A DNA stretch of 64,000 nucleotides from assembly GCA_029959195.1 (NCBI GenBank), contig CP114119.1, positions 2,232,001-2,296,000 of the forward strand, given 5' to 3'. The notes under the pieces are model-generated. The model had not been told where the DNA came from. It made no database searches and saw only the letters and a list, made by a program, of their open reading frames with translations. The translations under genes were made by a program, and so were the position numbers. The stretch comes from Dictyophora rubrovolvata (lineage: Eukaryota; Basidiomycota; Agaricomycetes; Phallales; Phallaceae). Every line of letters starts with the position of its first letter. Positions within the stretch are counted from its first letter, which is position 1. Below are positions 45,307 through 56,854 of the stretch, in pieces.

Positions 45307-47857
45307 TCATTTCATTTCAACATCAGCAGGCGTTTCGGGCCGCGTTCCAAACACAGACATAGCTCTCAACGGCGGTGATCGCGAAGAGGAGGAAGCAGCA
45401 GCAGCAGATGGTTTGAAACGCCCCTGGTACTGCTTGTTAATGTAATCCAACAAATCGCGTACAACTTTCATGTGCGCCTGTCGTTGAGAGGAGCTGGAGT
45501 CTCGGCGTGAATACTCTTTAACAGGGGGGGATCGGGTAAGTGTAGGGGTCGAAGAACGGCTCGAGCCTTCATCACTAGAGCTTACACTTACGCTCCTGCT
45601 CCTGCCTCTCGACCTGGTACTGATAGACGCGGTATCAGTGCTCTGGTCATCCATTTCGTCATCAACGTCCATGGCGTCGCTTTCCACGCGTTTCTCCCTA
45701 GTAGTAGTGGACAGCGGTATGAGGCGAGACGATTCCGACAATAAAGAGGGTATTGGGGGGAGCTTCAAAGGACCCGCCGGGGACAATGAGGAAGAAGAGG
45801 ACGTTCGAGAAAATTGATAACGTGTGGGGGACGTCAGTGACAGAGGAGGAGGTAAAGTAGGGTATTTGACAGCTGAGCCCGAAGACAGAGGTATTGAAGG
45901 CAGCGGGGGTAAAACACGTTGACCAGTAGTGGTCGTGCTTAACCGGGAGTCGGCAGTTGGGATAGAGTCTTCCTTTTGAGACTCGCTTTGGGGGTTTGAG
46001 GGTAAATCCAATTTGGGCAGCCTAAGGGATGGATCGGCGGGATCAATAAACAAATTACTCAATGGATTATCATCTTGACCCTTCGAAGAGTCAGTTTTCA
46101 GTTTGTTCGATACACCCTTTGGCCGCTGTGGAGCGTCCTGCAGTTGGGCGACCTGGTATTTGGCATAGCCGGTATACGTATCGTTCATTCGAACCTGAGG
46201 AGGTGCTATTCTATGGTGGTTTTGGACCCGGCTCGCTGTATTAAAAAATGCAGGATGGGGGACTTGACTGCCAATACCAATTCCAGGTATGCCGCCGGGT
46301 AGTGACAATCCAACGTCGGTGGTAGACACACTGGAGACACTACTCGAACCGGGACTTGAACCTCCTGGATCGTTTCTGTATAGGTCACCCTCATCTGACG
46401 GGGTATGACGGCTGGAAATAGGCGTCGGTGGTCGCCTGCGCCTCTCGCTGTTCGAGAATGGAGCTTCGCTATATTGGTGGCGCGGATATGATGGATAAAG
46501 ACCAGCAGGATGAAAGTTGGCAGGGGATTCGCCGTAGTCTTCAGAGAAGAAATATCCACTATTCCCGCTGCCTCCGCCATTATTTGCACGTTTATCGTCA
46601 GAAGTAGACTTGGCTGTATATGTAGTATCCAGTCCAATTGCGCCATCAAATCCTGAATTGACTAGAATCCGGGGATCAAATGGAGCACCAGAGTTATTAT
46701 GCGAGGGTGAAAACTCTTGTTTCACCGCATGAAGATCAGGGGGCGAAGGGGTTCCTAAGATGACTTCCTTCCCAAGGGTAACGAGGAACTGGTTAATGGC
46801 GGCTAACTCTTCAGGAGTGCGAATATCAAGACTTATTTGTTGCGGGTTAAATGACGTGGGAATTGAATGAGTAGACGGGTATCCTAGAGAATTACTTTGG
46901 TTGTGTTGTACATGATAAAGGGGGGTTTGGGGAGAATCCGTCACTGGACCATAGACATGGGACGCCATATTACGCGAGTGGGGATTGGCTGCAGAAACCG
47001 AAGAATGAGAGGAATGAGGGGGTGGATTAGAACCAGTTCCAGTAAAAGAAGACGGTTGTGTGGCGTAGGCAATGGCATCAAGACGAGAAGCCATTTCTGA
47101 TAGCGGAGAGTATTGTTAAAATATAACTGGAAGATCATGATGTTATTGGATGGCTTACCGGCGTCATACCTGGCTTCGAATTTTCTTTTCTTCCAATCCA
47201 AAAGAAAATTACCGACAGCGGCGTCGTAGTCGTGAGAACGCTTGAGATTGTTCGCATTGGGGGTAGGATGGGGTTGCCAATAGTGAGGATGCTGATGCTG
47301 GGGATAGTCTGGAGACTGGAGGAAGATATCGGGATGGGACATCTCGGGACTAGGGGTCGGGATTCCGTATGGCTGCTGTGATTGCTGCGGAGGTGGACGG
47401 AGATGAAGTTGGGTCGATGGATAGCTAGCAGCACGTCCGCTTGGAACGGTGATGGCTTTAGAGTGTTTGTGTTGAGCATGATGTTCTTCAGTATGAATCT
47501 TTTCATGTTTCTTGAGATCTTGAGGACGCTTGAACGATTTTGAGCATACTTCACAAGCGTGAGGTTTCAAGGGAGTATGGACTGAATAAAAGAGATAAGC
47601 AGAGGCAAAAACGGCGGAATCAATGGAGAATACAGACCTCGAAGGTGAGAAGTGATATGGTCTCTCTTGGCGCAGGTGGTGCCGCAATCCTTCCATTTGC
47701 AAGAGAGACAGAGATTGTTGGTGCTTTTCCTGCCGATGTGGTCGTTGCAGAGATGGTTGTAAAGAGATTCTGGGTCTGGGGCGACTTTTGAGCAGCCTTC
47801 CCACTCGCACTTGTGGCCGTGATAAGGTGCAGCATCGTCCAGCGAGATTGAGGGCAT
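45307..47857 (-). CDS. PACC: PacC/Rim101 pH-response transcription factor
   Basis: Three exons, starting [19 protein letters not shown] at 47857. The three C2H2 fingers are those of PacC: finger 1 CEWEGC with [10 protein letters not shown], then [19 protein letters not shown] with [18 protein letters not shown], then [20 protein letters not shown] followed by [16 protein letters not shown]. The second finger contacts GCCARG in Aspergillus PacC. The remaining 700 residues are Ser/Pro-rich with acidic stretches ([12 protein letters not shown]). A YPTL element ([12 protein letters not shown]) fits the YPxL motif that recruits PalA/Rim20. A helix near the C-terminus reads [19 protein letters not shown]. 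PacC is activated by proteolysis at alkaline pH and controls secretion and virulence-unrelated pH adaptation genes. Six GCCAAG sites lie in its own promoter. Confidence 0.92.
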
Positions 47858-49724
47858 GTTAGCAGAAAGAAAGAGATAAAGAGACAGAGACAGGGAGGGG
47901 GAGCAGATGAGCAAACTTTGTGTGACTGCCAAAAGAACGCCGTCCTTATTTTGCCTATCGACTTGCCAAGTATCACTTGGCGCCAAGAATACCCCGATTA
48001 CCGGATCATGCCTTGCCAAGGACTATCCTAGGATATACCGCAGTTGACCTGGTATCCCACACCTGTCACTCAGTATCCTGGATGATCGTTCTCCGCCGCC
48101 AAGCGAGGCCAAGCGCGACACCGGTTCCGGTGGATTAACTTGGGCAAAAAAAACAGCAGTGCATATTTGAATTCATATAATAAATAGCATTCCAAGGCTT
48201 CTTAATAGACCTTTTGCTTCAAATTGTGGAGCACAAATGAAACTTGAGACAGGGCCTGATTTTTGGCTTTTATTTCCAAGCGAAATATCGTCGTTTTAGC
48301 TGAGCACGCAATGCAGTTCACTCCACGGAAGTTGTTTCGTGTCGTTGCTATGAGTACATTCGGTTTCACAATGTGTCTAGTCGAAATGAAATGAATGATA
48401 TAATCGTATAGCGAATATTGCGAAAGTAGGGGCTCCCTGATTTTAGCCTGCTCAAACTCAAACTCTCATCAAGAGGTAAAAAACGGTGGCACCGCCTTAG
48501 TAGCCTGTATATGCGGCAGCCTGATCATGTCCATGTTTCCCGACGAGACACGTCAGATCGAAGTCTATTGACTTACATATTAGGTAAAACTTCAAGTTAT
48601 TTTCGCGGCCCAGTAGTACTACGTTGAAGGTTGTATTACTGTTTTGGAAATGAGCACTAACATCATAATCACGAAGTAATCATACGTTCACTAACATGTT
48701 TCGGATAAATTTGGGAAGGGATTGCTGTGCATACGTATATATAATAACACCGTGTCAACGTGCCCTGACAAGGGGAAATCTCATGTCTATCTAAAAAAAT
48801 CACTGCAATGCTATGATAATAATGATATCGCTTATGGAAGGAACACACCAATATTTTGATAAATGTTTTACTCTTTGAACCATAGTGGCGGCAATTAATT
48901 TTATCCATCTACAACAGTATCCTTCAATTCCCATCATACGTATATGTAATATCACTCACATGTGCGTCTGTCGTGCCTTCTTTCCGTTAGTTCTTCGTCA
49001 TACCGGTAAACAAAATTCTGACAAACATAGAATAAATCCCCGTGCCAAAAAGGTACAACACACACTTGGGTGTTTATCAACTTCAACTCGCTTTTCACCG
49101 TCCGGGGCCAGGCTCATTATTTCAATTATACGGGGGATGCCGTGAGTTTATCAACAATTATAAGTTCAGTTTGTTTTTTGTTCCTGGCTGCTTTTTTGCA
49201 CGAACGTGGAACTGCTCTCCAGGACATCTTAAACGGCGAAGGAATTGGGATCCGAAATGAGTGGCCCATTGGAAGCACAGGTATACAAGACTATTATTAC
49301 ATTTGACAGTGCGGACCGCGGTGAGCCCCAACCAGACTCTTTCCGTAAACCTAGGGCGCTAGATTGACAAACTTAAAGTCTAATTATAAATGAAATTGAA
49401 AGCAAGCGTACTTTCAGGTTTGCTACTTTTCCCAGAAAGACTTTGACGGTCTTCAATTGGTTTACTACCTCAGCTTTAGGACCAAAGCCGCCAGATGGGA
49501 TGGGCACGTGGCACTGCTTTGAAATCCCAAATAAGTGGAACATGCCTGAAATACCTAAATCCTCGTAATCTGACTTGATTTTATCATTTTGATCTGCGTG
49601 TTCTTTTGCGTTATTACTGCCACGGTTCCACCGCACTGCCAGCGGTTCAAGCTCAAAATTCGAAAGCTTACGTCAGCGATCGAAAATTTAGCGCACCGCG
49701 TTTTTCAAAATCTTTGTTCCTCTT
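47858..49724. other. Intergenic, PacC promoter on the left, Rrb1 promoter on the right
   Basis: The left 260 bases hold the GCCAAG cluster. The rest has no firmly supported gene; a possible small minus-strand gene at about 49356-49640 is discussed under findings. Confidence 0.5.
47965..48113. promoter_or_regulatory. Cluster of six GCCAAG (PacC-type) sites
   Basis: GCCAAG on the plus strand at 47965-47970, 47982-47987, 48015-48020, 48098-48103 and 48108-48113, and on the minus strand at 47976-47981. They lie 108-256 bp upstream of the PacC start codon. The known consensus for PacC is GCCARG. Confidence 0.7.
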
Positions 49725-51503
49725 ATGTCAAAAAGAGCTGCTGCTGAAGAATCAGCTCCTCCTTCCAAGGCTCAGGCTATAGATATCAACGGGGAAATAT
49801 CGCAACCCCAAAGATCCCAGATTATAAACGATGATGAAGTAGGAGAATTCGAGGATGCCTGGGAGGATGAAGTTGAAAGCGAAGAAGAGCATCAGCAAGA
49901 GTTAGGTGGTGACGAAACGAATGGGGATGGTGAGTCTTTCCGTTGTATTTCAATGTATCGAGTATGATCAATGACTGCGAAAGGCTAGGCATGGATGTAG
50001 ACGACGAGAATATCAAGGATGATGATGTTGAAGTTCTTGCTGCTGTAGAAGAAGAGGAAGATGAAAACGCCCCACAACCCGCCCCGGTAGTCTATATTCC
50101 CGGAAGACACAAGCTCGCCAAAGACGAGATATTAGAAGCAGATCAATCGGTGTATATTGCTCTACATCCGATGTCGGTGAACTGGCCTTGCTTGTCTTTC
50201 GACGTTCTCCGCGATAACCTAGGGGACGAACGTTCAAGATTTCCCGTAACTTGCTATGCCGTTGCTGGAACACAAGCAGATGTCGCCAAGAATAATGAAA
50301 TCTTGGTGATGAAAATGAGCCAATTGCATAAAACTCAACGGGATGGTGGTACGTGATTTCCTTTTCCCCTCTATATTCTGTTTCAGTACATCCTTCTGAT
50401 ATAAAGTCACTTCACTTAGACCAAAGCGAGGACGAAGACGATGAAGACGACGTCGACAATCTAGATGAGGATGCGGTTTTAGAATACCGGTCAATTCCGC
50501 ATCTAGGAGGGGTAAATCGAATCCGTGCGCAACCATTGCCAGCTGGTCAACCGATTCCACCCGTTACTCAGCCGTATTATGTATCTACATGGTCCGAAAC
50601 TGGAAAAGTAAATATTTTCGACATACGGCCACTGGTTGAATCGCTGGCTGTACCGGGATTTGTTCCGGATAAATCCCGTACAAGTACGCCGGCTTTTACT
50701 ATCACCGCCCATGGACGGAGCGAAGGCTTTGCCATGGACTGGGCAGCCTCAGGGACCTCTTCACTCCGCCTTTTAACTGGAGATATCCACTCTAGAATAT
50801 TTTTGACTACATCCACTGGATCATCATTCAACACTCTAACCCAGCCATTCACATCACATACGTCTTCTGTGGAGGATCTGCAGTGGTCCCCCGCAGACCC
50901 TACCGTCTTTGCATCATGCTCTGCAGACCGCAGTATACGTATATGGGATGTACGAGTTAAGGGTCGTAAGAGTGTGTTCGGCTTAGAGGCCGCTCATGAC
51001 AGCGACGTGAACGTTATAAGTTGGAATAAATTTTCGACTTACCTTTTACTCAGTGGTGGTGATGAGGGTGGAATAAAGGTGTGGGATCTGCGGCATTTCA
51101 AAGAGTATATATTATTTATTTATTTTTGCTTGTGAAAATGGTTCAACCGATAATTGACTTTTATTGTTGTAGGCAACGGTCGAAACCCAGCCCTGTTGCC
51201 TTGTTCTCCTGGCACGAAGCTCCTGTCACCTCAGTTGAATGGCATCCAACTGAAGATAGTATCTTCGCTGCGTCAGGTGCTGACGATCAGGTCACACTCT
51301 GGGACTTAGCGGTTGAGCATGATGATGAAGAATCTGGTATCAACGAGGACACTCAGGACGGAAAAGAGATTCCTCCGCAGCTTTTGTTTGTTCACCAGGG
51401 TCAAAAGGACGTTAAAGAACTGCATTGGCATCCTCAAATACCTGGGGCGATGATAACGACAGCTTCGGACGGATTTAACTTTTTGAAAACTATCACCGTG
51501 TAA
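49725..51503 (+). CDS. RRB1: Rrb1/GRWD1-like WD-repeat ribosome assembly chaperone
   Basis: Four or so exons. The N-terminus is Glu/Asp-rich (DDEVGEFEDAWEDEVESEEE), then VYIPGRHKLAKDEILEADQS and YIALHPMSVNWPCLSFDVLR, typical of the Rrb1/GRWD1 family. An acidic insert (DQSEDEDDEDDVDNLDED) follows. The WD repeats include YVSTWSETGKVNIFDIR, SVEDLQWSPADPTVFASCSA with DRSIRIWDVR, DSDVNVISWNKFSTYLLLSG, and VTSVEWHPTEDSIFAASGAD with DQVTLWDL. It ends GAMITTASDGFNFLKTITV. Rrb1 is the nuclear chaperone of ribosomal protein uL3 (Rpl3) before 60S assembly. Confidence 0.9.
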
Positions 51504-51874
51504 TTTAAAATTAGACTCGCCGGAGATGAAAATTCCAGACTTTTTTTTAAGTCATTTGTACCTATCGAATTATAATTCCCTTTATATTCGGCTTGTTAAA
51601 AAAAACTCCTTTCTTTGAAAAAAGAAATTTCTCTCATTTTCGAATGTGCAGACCATCTCAACTTAATTACTCGCACTAAATCTTCAAATTCGAACTTCTT
51701 GCAGGTTTCCACGCGGTTTCTGATTGTTAGACGCCTGTAAACCCTGCGTCGCGCCTACGCTAACTTCGGACTGTCTTGTGCGCGTCGCTGTCATACGGCG
51801 ACGACGCCAATATACCATCGATAGTAATTCCTCACCAAAATACCACTTTATATTTCTAAATCGTTAAGTATACT
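51504..51874. other. Intergenic, no gene seen
   Basis: About 370 bases between Rrb1 and the next plus-strand gene. AT-rich, nothing recognised. Confidence 0.5.
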
Positions 51875-54800
51875 ATGCCAATAGGGTATGGCACTAATTC
51901 GGGCGCTCTAGCTTCTGTTAGTCTTTTCTATTTCTCTCTCTCTCTCTCTTTAACCAAATATAATTTATTACCCTTCAGTCCTTTGCAAATGCATCTGCTT
52001 CATCGTCAAAGGTTACTCTGGAATCACAAGCTGACAAACCAAGTCTACGCAACCCCACTCGAAACAAACTTCTACCATGGTCTCGTCGAGGTCGGAAATC
52101 CGCCTCCGCTGAATACGTCAAAGACAGTCCGAGTTCTGACGCGGGATTTCAAGATACCCAAATCTTTGCTGGAAGATCGCTTTCATCGAGCCCTGGTGGC
52201 TCAGAAGAGGCCCTCGAAACGCACGTCGAGACTTTAATACCTACTCCTTGGCCTTGCGAAGGTCGACCGGAAAACTGTCCTTCAATAACATCAGTTCCTC
52301 CGTATAAGCATAGTACATTTTACCGATTACACGCTCCGACAGGCCCGCCATATTATATCAATCATCACCTTCGGCCTCCAAACCAATCTGCTCATGCTGC
52401 TGCACAATCTCCCGTTTCGGCCTTCTCCAGCTCTTTCCCGCCTCTTGCTGCTATTCCTCAAGGATCTCCACCATTACGTACTATTAGACTCGGCCTAGCC
52501 GCCCCACCTGATAAACAGTATTCTTCTTTTCAAGTTCACCAATCTTCGTCAGACAGTGTATTACCAACTCCTGATTCTTCTACCAGTATTGGGTTTGCCG
52601 GTGCCAGCAGTGTATCATATCAAAATAGAGATGAACTTAACGCCATGTCCAACCTTTTAGCGGCTGCCGATGTTGATCAACTAGACGTTTCTAGTCCCTG
52701 GGGCCAAAGATTCCATCATGACTCTCCATACGATTTAGGACAAAGGAAAGGGAAGAAGCCCGTCCGTACAATGGGCGGGTTTGGCTCGGTCTCCGCCACA
52801 GATGTACGCATTGCTTTTATTCTTACATGTCTTTGTTACATATGTTCTGTTCACTTCCTATAGCTCCGTGCCCGAGTTCCTTCAAACTCCCGCTTTTCGC
52901 GTCCTACAACCCCTTCTCCTCTTTCACAGTCCACACCTGCCGTGAACGTACAATCGGAAAATGAAAACATCCTATCCCCTTTTCGAAAATTGAGCAAGCG
53001 GAAGCCGTCTGGCCTGCAAGCTCCGCCAACGACGTCCCCATCGCTAGACAGCGACTCACCCTTCGATTCCCATCGAACCAATCCCTCTCCTGTTAATTAC
53101 GGCGCTCCCGAATCGGCAGTGTCCATGACCACTACTGCCATTTCTCAAAATGCGCTCTCTCAAGTAACAGACTCTACCGTCCCGGGTCTTTCTCGCAAAC
53201 TTTCCAAGAGAAGGCCCAGTCAACATCAGTTTCCTTCAACTCCGGGCTATATTTCTTCTCCGGAGAAAAATAAAGGAACCAATGTATTCAGTCGTATGGC
53301 TAAACGAATTAGCTTTGGGATGGGCAATTTTATGTCAGGTGGAAAACGCGGCATGGTTTTTGAACGACGCTTGGGGCATAAGGGATCTTTGAGTATGACG
53401 GATGTTACCGTGCTATCTAAGGAACGTTATAATCCTCCTCAGGATGATTCCAACCTGGTAATTCGCGACGCACCATCGCAACAGGAGCTCAAAAAGCAAG
53501 GGCCTAGAAGAGTTCCGCCGCCTCCATTTGAGGAAGCTGCACCTTCCGTTTCAGCTCCTACTTCACAAATATCCATTGAACCATCGACCACTCAATTCAC
53601 CCTCGAGACGGCACCTGAATTTTCTCCAGCCCCCCAACTTCCTGAATTCTTACCAGATTCTACTACCTTTAACATCTTATCACAGTTCCAGAAAACCGAT
53701 ATTCGCGATAGCCTTTTAAGCACAGACACAGAACCAGAGTGGTCTTTGGGTAAATTAACAATCGCAAATCCCGATCTTACTGGTAGTTCTGATACCGATA
53801 CATCTCTTAGAGGAAAACATAAGAAACTGACACCTCTACCTCGCTTTCAAAACCGATTTTCCCTAATGGATCCGGATCCCCGTGCGTCTATACGTGCAGA
53901 AGTGGACTCTCGTAGCTCTCTTCATGACTCGGACGTTCGCTTCTCGCGCTCTTTTACTTCGGAAACTGTCACCCCCGTACAAAATCTCCAATCTCTGCAG
54001 TCCCCAAGATTGGAACCGCAAGAACGGTCAGTTCCTCCACCACCTCCAAAAGACCGAGAATCTGCGGCTACTAGTGAGACAGTAACAGCTCAAGACCTTC
54101 GCGTGTCAATAATGACCGAGGAGTCCTCCGTTACCCCAACCTCTACCAGACTTTCGTCTCGCGTATCATCTCCAGAACTTCCTCCGACTCCGCAAGACGT
54201 TTCTACTTCCTCAAATGCACCTTCCGACATGTTTCCTCCCCAACCTCCTTCGAAAACAGTTGAGAAACCCAAGATTGAAGTCTCAATTCAAGGATCTCAA
54301 AACGGCCACTCAGACGCCTCAGCGGTGTCGAGTAGTTCGAACAATCATTCCAGTGCTGAGATTATATCGCCTACTAAACCGCGACTCAGTGGACGGCAAG
54401 AGCACGTATACATTGTCGATGTTCCTGTCGATGGTCGTTTATTCGTTCGTCCCTCTCCAGATGGTACATCTCTCCCTCCCGTTGAAAAGCCCGAGCTCCC
54501 TCCTCTTCCTCCAAAACCCAAAACTCCCGAAAACATGGATAATCCACCACTTGCCACCACCCCTTCTTCCGTGCGCCAGTCGAAGGAACGTAAAGAGAAA
54601 GAGACAACCATATTTACCAGTCTCTTTTCCACACCGCGTTCCCGTCGGACGTCTGAAACCAAAGAAGGCAGTCCTCATGACCGTGGTTCTCAAGGTTTAT
54701 CTTCGAGACCCAGCAGACGGACTAGAAATAGTCCTGACAAGTCTTCTCCAGCTGCCGTTGCACATTCACGTAGTCCCACAAATACTTCAACTGAGTCTCG

Positions 54801-56854
54801 TTCTCGTGGGGAATGCGTGAAGTCAGAAAGGGACCATTATGCCTCCAGACGTGGCGACCGGCGATCATATCTGGAAAAACGTGGTGATTCTGACGGAGAC
54901 TCGGGGAACAAGCACCGTGAGTCAAGGTAAGGTCCCGTCTTTATCTTTTATCTTTCACGTAAAGAACATCAGTCTGATAAAAAAAATAAGCAGGTCTTAT
55001 TCTCAAGATGAAGATCGCGAATTGCGACGAGAGCAAGAAAGGCGTCAAGCGGAACATGAGGAACGTCAAGCCAGAGAAAAGGCGAAAGAACGTGAACGAC
55101 AACGCTTGAGGGAGGAAGAGGAACGTGCTGCGAGAGGGAGACGTGAAAAAAGAGAGGATGAAGAGCGCCGAGCAAAGAGGGCAAGAGAGCGCGAAGAAGA
55201 GGAGAGAAGGGAGAGGAAGGCACGTGAAAAGGAGGAAGAGCAGCGACGGCTCAAAAGAGCTAGGGAAAAAGAGGAAGAAGAAAGAAGGTTGAGGCGAGCC
55301 AAGGAAAGAGAGGCAGAGGAGCGAAGGACTAGGGAGGATGAAGAACGACGGCTCAGAAGGGTGAAAGAGGAAGAGGAAGAAGAGAGGCGGTTGCAAAAGG
55401 AAACGGAACGGATTGAGGAGGAGAAAAAGGCGAGACGGGAACGAGAGGAGCAAGAGCGTAGGATCCGCAAGGCTAAAGAAGAGGAAGAAAGGGAGAGGGA
55501 AAGAAGAGAAAGGCGGAGACTCGAGGAAGAGCGAAGGCTGAAGAAGGAAGAGGAGGAACGAAGGTTGAGAGAGGGGGCGAAGAGAGAGGAGGAGAGAAGA
55601 AAGCGAAAAGAGGAGGAGGAGAAAAGAAGGAGAGAGGAAGAGTCGAGGAGGAGAGTCGAGGAGGAGAGAAAAGCGAAACGTGAGGAGGAAGAAAGAAGAA
55701 GAAGAAAGGAGGAAGAGGAAAGACGAAGAAGGGAGGAGGAAGGGAGACGAAGAAGGGAGGAAGAAGAGAGACGGAAGAGAGTTGAAGAAGAGAGAAAGGC
55801 GAGAAGAGAGGAGGAGGAGAGAAAGTTAAGGGAGCAAGAGGAAAGTAAAAAGAGGGAAGAGGAGAGAAGAGCCAGGAAGCAGCAGAAGGAGATCGAACGA
55901 CTTGAAGCCAACCGAAGGGCTCAAGAAGAGGCTGAATGGCAAGAGCGAAAGGCAAGAGAGGAACAGCAGCGCAGGGAGAAGGAACGGGAGCTTATCCGGC
56001 AACGAGAAATGGAGATAGAACAAAAACATCAAGAAGAATCGAGCTGGGTTCCAGAGACGAGGAGTTTTTATTCTATGCTCAGTGACCGTCCGATAACATC
56101 AACTGCCGGTTCGAGCTATTTCTCGAACTACGCGTCGCCATATATGGGAGGACACGACTGGCAGCCAGTGGATAAACCTCGCGCCAAGAAGCGAAGCTAT
56201 GATGTCCATGATTCCGGAAGGCAAGCTCAAAGTCGCAGAGAACCGGCCAGACTTCCTGATATTAATCGACGTGCTGAACTAGGGATCTATTCTCCAGAGT
56301 CCTCCTCTACCTTCTACCGGCGTCCTCGCGCTGTCAGTCTGGAGTCTGCACCTTCCCAACCGCCTACCCCTCCTTACAAAGATAAAGGATCCAGTTTGCG
56401 ACGTCAACAAACCCACGCCAACGGACATGTACATCCGTCTGTGTCCGCTGATGAGACGACGTTCGTGCGACCTCGTGTGCCTAGACCCGTTTCAGGAATT
56501 CCTTCTCCGGGCGTTTTCAAAGCAAGCGAGGCTTGGGAACACGACCGGTTCTGGCGTGGACAGAGTATGAACTTTGACTCTGGAAGCGCCGTATCTGGTT
56601 CCTTACCTCCAGCATCTTGGGCTGATCATTCATATACCTATGAAACAAGCGCACCTTCGGTACCTTATTATCCTTCTGTTCCTCACCAAGGATCTTCATA
56701 CACTTCGTATATGGTTCAGCCTCCTGCATGGTCCTATCCACATTATCAACATGCTGCTCCAATTGAACCTTTTAGCATTCCCCCAAGTTCTAATCCGTTA
56801 CCTCCTCCGCCCCGACAATCAAACTACCAGCTTGAATCTCACTCTCCTCCGTAA
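51875..56854 (+). CDS. 1,596-residue low-complexity protein with a giant charged helix
   Basis: Four exons, 51875-51916, 51979-52803, 52864-54926 and 54994-56854, sum 4,791 nt, in frame throughout. I do not recognise a family. The first 970 residues are Ser/Pro-rich and probably disordered, with two repeated short elements (FRKLSKRKPSG and SRKLSKRRPSQ) and many Pro-rich, SH3-type stretches (PPPPKDRE, LPPLPPKPKT). From about residue 978 to 1340 the protein is almost only Glu, Arg and Lys (EERR/REEE repeats), predicted as one long charged helix or coiled coil. The last 250 residues are again Pro/Tyr/Ser-rich (SFYSMLSDRP, STFYRRPRAVSLESAP). A scaffold at cortex, cytoskeleton or endocytic sites would suit this make-up, but that is inference. 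Long open frames on the other strand here only mirror the composition. Confidence 0.75.

Noticed and set aside
55066-55911. 281-residue open frame on the minus strand, Ser/Leu-rich
   Set aside because: It is the exact complement of the EERR repeat region. The open frame results from purine bias and has no coding features of its own.
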